From Parabacteroides distasonis (lineage in GTDB: Bacteria > Bacteroidota > Bacteroidia > Bacteroidales > Tannerellaceae): 64,000 nt of DNA. Below are positions 63,572 to 64,000 of this stretch, piece by piece. The stretch is taken from assembly GCA_021531775.1 (NCBI GenBank), contig JAFBIU010000004.1:1-64000 (forward strand). The letters run 5' to 3'. The notes under the pieces are model-generated. The model ran no database searches and was not told the origin of the DNA. It worked only from the letters and a program-made list of their open reading frames with translations. The first letter of the stretch is position 1, and each line of letters begins with the position of its first letter. The translations under genes were made by a program, and so were the position numbers.

Positions 63572-64000
63572 TTATTTTTTTTCGGACACGACTCCCAAAT
63601 GCTTCGGAGACACCTTTCCGCGAATCAGTTCGGGCACATTGAAGGACTTCATCAACAACTGATAATCGTTCGTGTGACGTTGCGGCAACAGGAAGGGTTT
63701 GCCCAGTTCTCCCTCCGGACCGACGTAGGCGAGGAAGGGGCGGGTGTAGAGTCCATCCAACCGGCGGCTGCTGAAAACGACCCAGCGGCTGTTGGACGAC
63801 CAGCTGTGGTAGCTGTCCGTGTCGTGGCTGTTCCAGCTCTCCAACGGAATCTCCTGCCCCTGCTGCAGGTCGATCAGGCAGAGATCGGCGTCGCGATGCC
63901 AGATGGGGAAGGTTCCGTAGGCCGTCCGGGTGCACAACAGGTAACGGCCATCGGGCGAGATGCGCGGGAAGAGCATCGACTCCTCCTTTGCGCGTACATT
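63572..64000 (-). CDS. PD40/TolB-like beta-propeller protein (5' end outside the window)
   Basis: The frame is open to the end of the window, so the 5' part is missing. The 142 visible codons contain two PD40-type blades, FPRISPDGRYLLCT and YHSWSSNSRWVVFSSRR, and the segment GKPFLLPQRHTNDYQLLMKSFNVPEL. This end is typical of Bacteroidales TolB-like periplasmic proteins, often beside heme or cytochrome-related genes, with role unknown. It ends 54 bases before the fecR start at 63517. Confidence 0.82.
   Translation of the reverse strand, partial: NVRAKEESMLFPRISPDGRYLLCTRTAYGTFPIWHRDADLCLIDLQQGQEIPLESWNSHDTDSYHSWSSNSRWVVFSSRRLDGLYTRPFLAYVGPEGELGKPFLLPQRHTNDYQLLMKSFNVPELIRGKVSPKHLGVVSEKK

Overview
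The window is chromosomal DNA of a member of the Bacteroidales (phylum Bacteroidota). This rests on the SusC/SusD pair, DUF4923, DUF3823 and PorT-type proteins, a PD40/TolB-like protein, and many -7 boxes of the Bacteroidales form TAnnTTTG in front of genes. Base composition looks rather GC-rich for the order in the housekeeping parts and AT-richer at about 51-54.7 kb. I cannot name the genus from sequence alone.

Layout. 1-8.6 kb: the end of a surface-type protein with an InlB B-like repeat, an M24 aminopeptidase, a secreted alkaline phosphatase, the pyrB-pyrI-flavin reductase-PorT operon, a DUF4923 protein, and a single-frame fusion of a FabK/nitronate-monooxygenase-type flavoenzyme with MsrA. 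8.8-16.6 kb: a nitrogen assimilation unit, gltB-gltD-asnB. 16.7-21.5 kb (minus strand): a five-gene operon of circularly permuted ATP-grasp, alpha-E protein, transglutaminase-like protease and two AstE/aspartoacylase-like proteins; one of the last two has lost its zinc ligands. 21.7-22.5 kb: cupin and HxlR regulator. 23.5-26.8 kb: YigZ, NhaA and an NhaC-type antiporter, the two antiporters overlapping tail to tail. 26.9-43.1 kb: a long minus-strand run of housekeeping genes (mfd, EamA transporter, dnaB, S9 peptidase, MBL hydrolase, murB, AddB-like nuclease, pbpC, histidine phosphatase). 43.2-48.7 kb (plus strand): folC, MFS transporter, ispE, SF1 helicase.

48.6-56.2 kb is an accessory region. 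It has two AAA ATPase genes of different families, both ending in a PD-(D/E)XK-like domain, and each is bracketed by direct repeats of the same roughly 45-base module built of TGACAA units. Between them lie a deleted IS1595-type transposase, an Abi/HEPN protein, two excisionase-like HTH proteins, gene fragments and a DUF2442 protein. A related composite repeat (rRNA-type promoter plus a palindromic element) occurs once here and once at 22.8-23.2 kb.

56.3-64 kb (minus strand): a nutrient-uptake operon of FecR anti-sigma factor, SusC with an STN domain, SusD and a DUF3823 lipoprotein, preceded by the end of a PD40 protein. No sigma factor or glycoside hydrolase lies within the visible part.

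The items most worth a second look are the ATPase cassettes with their repeats, the ATP-grasp/alpha-E/transglutaminase/AstE operon with its predicted dead AstE paralogue, and the FabK-MsrA fusion. No tRNA, rRNA or CRISPR array was recognised.
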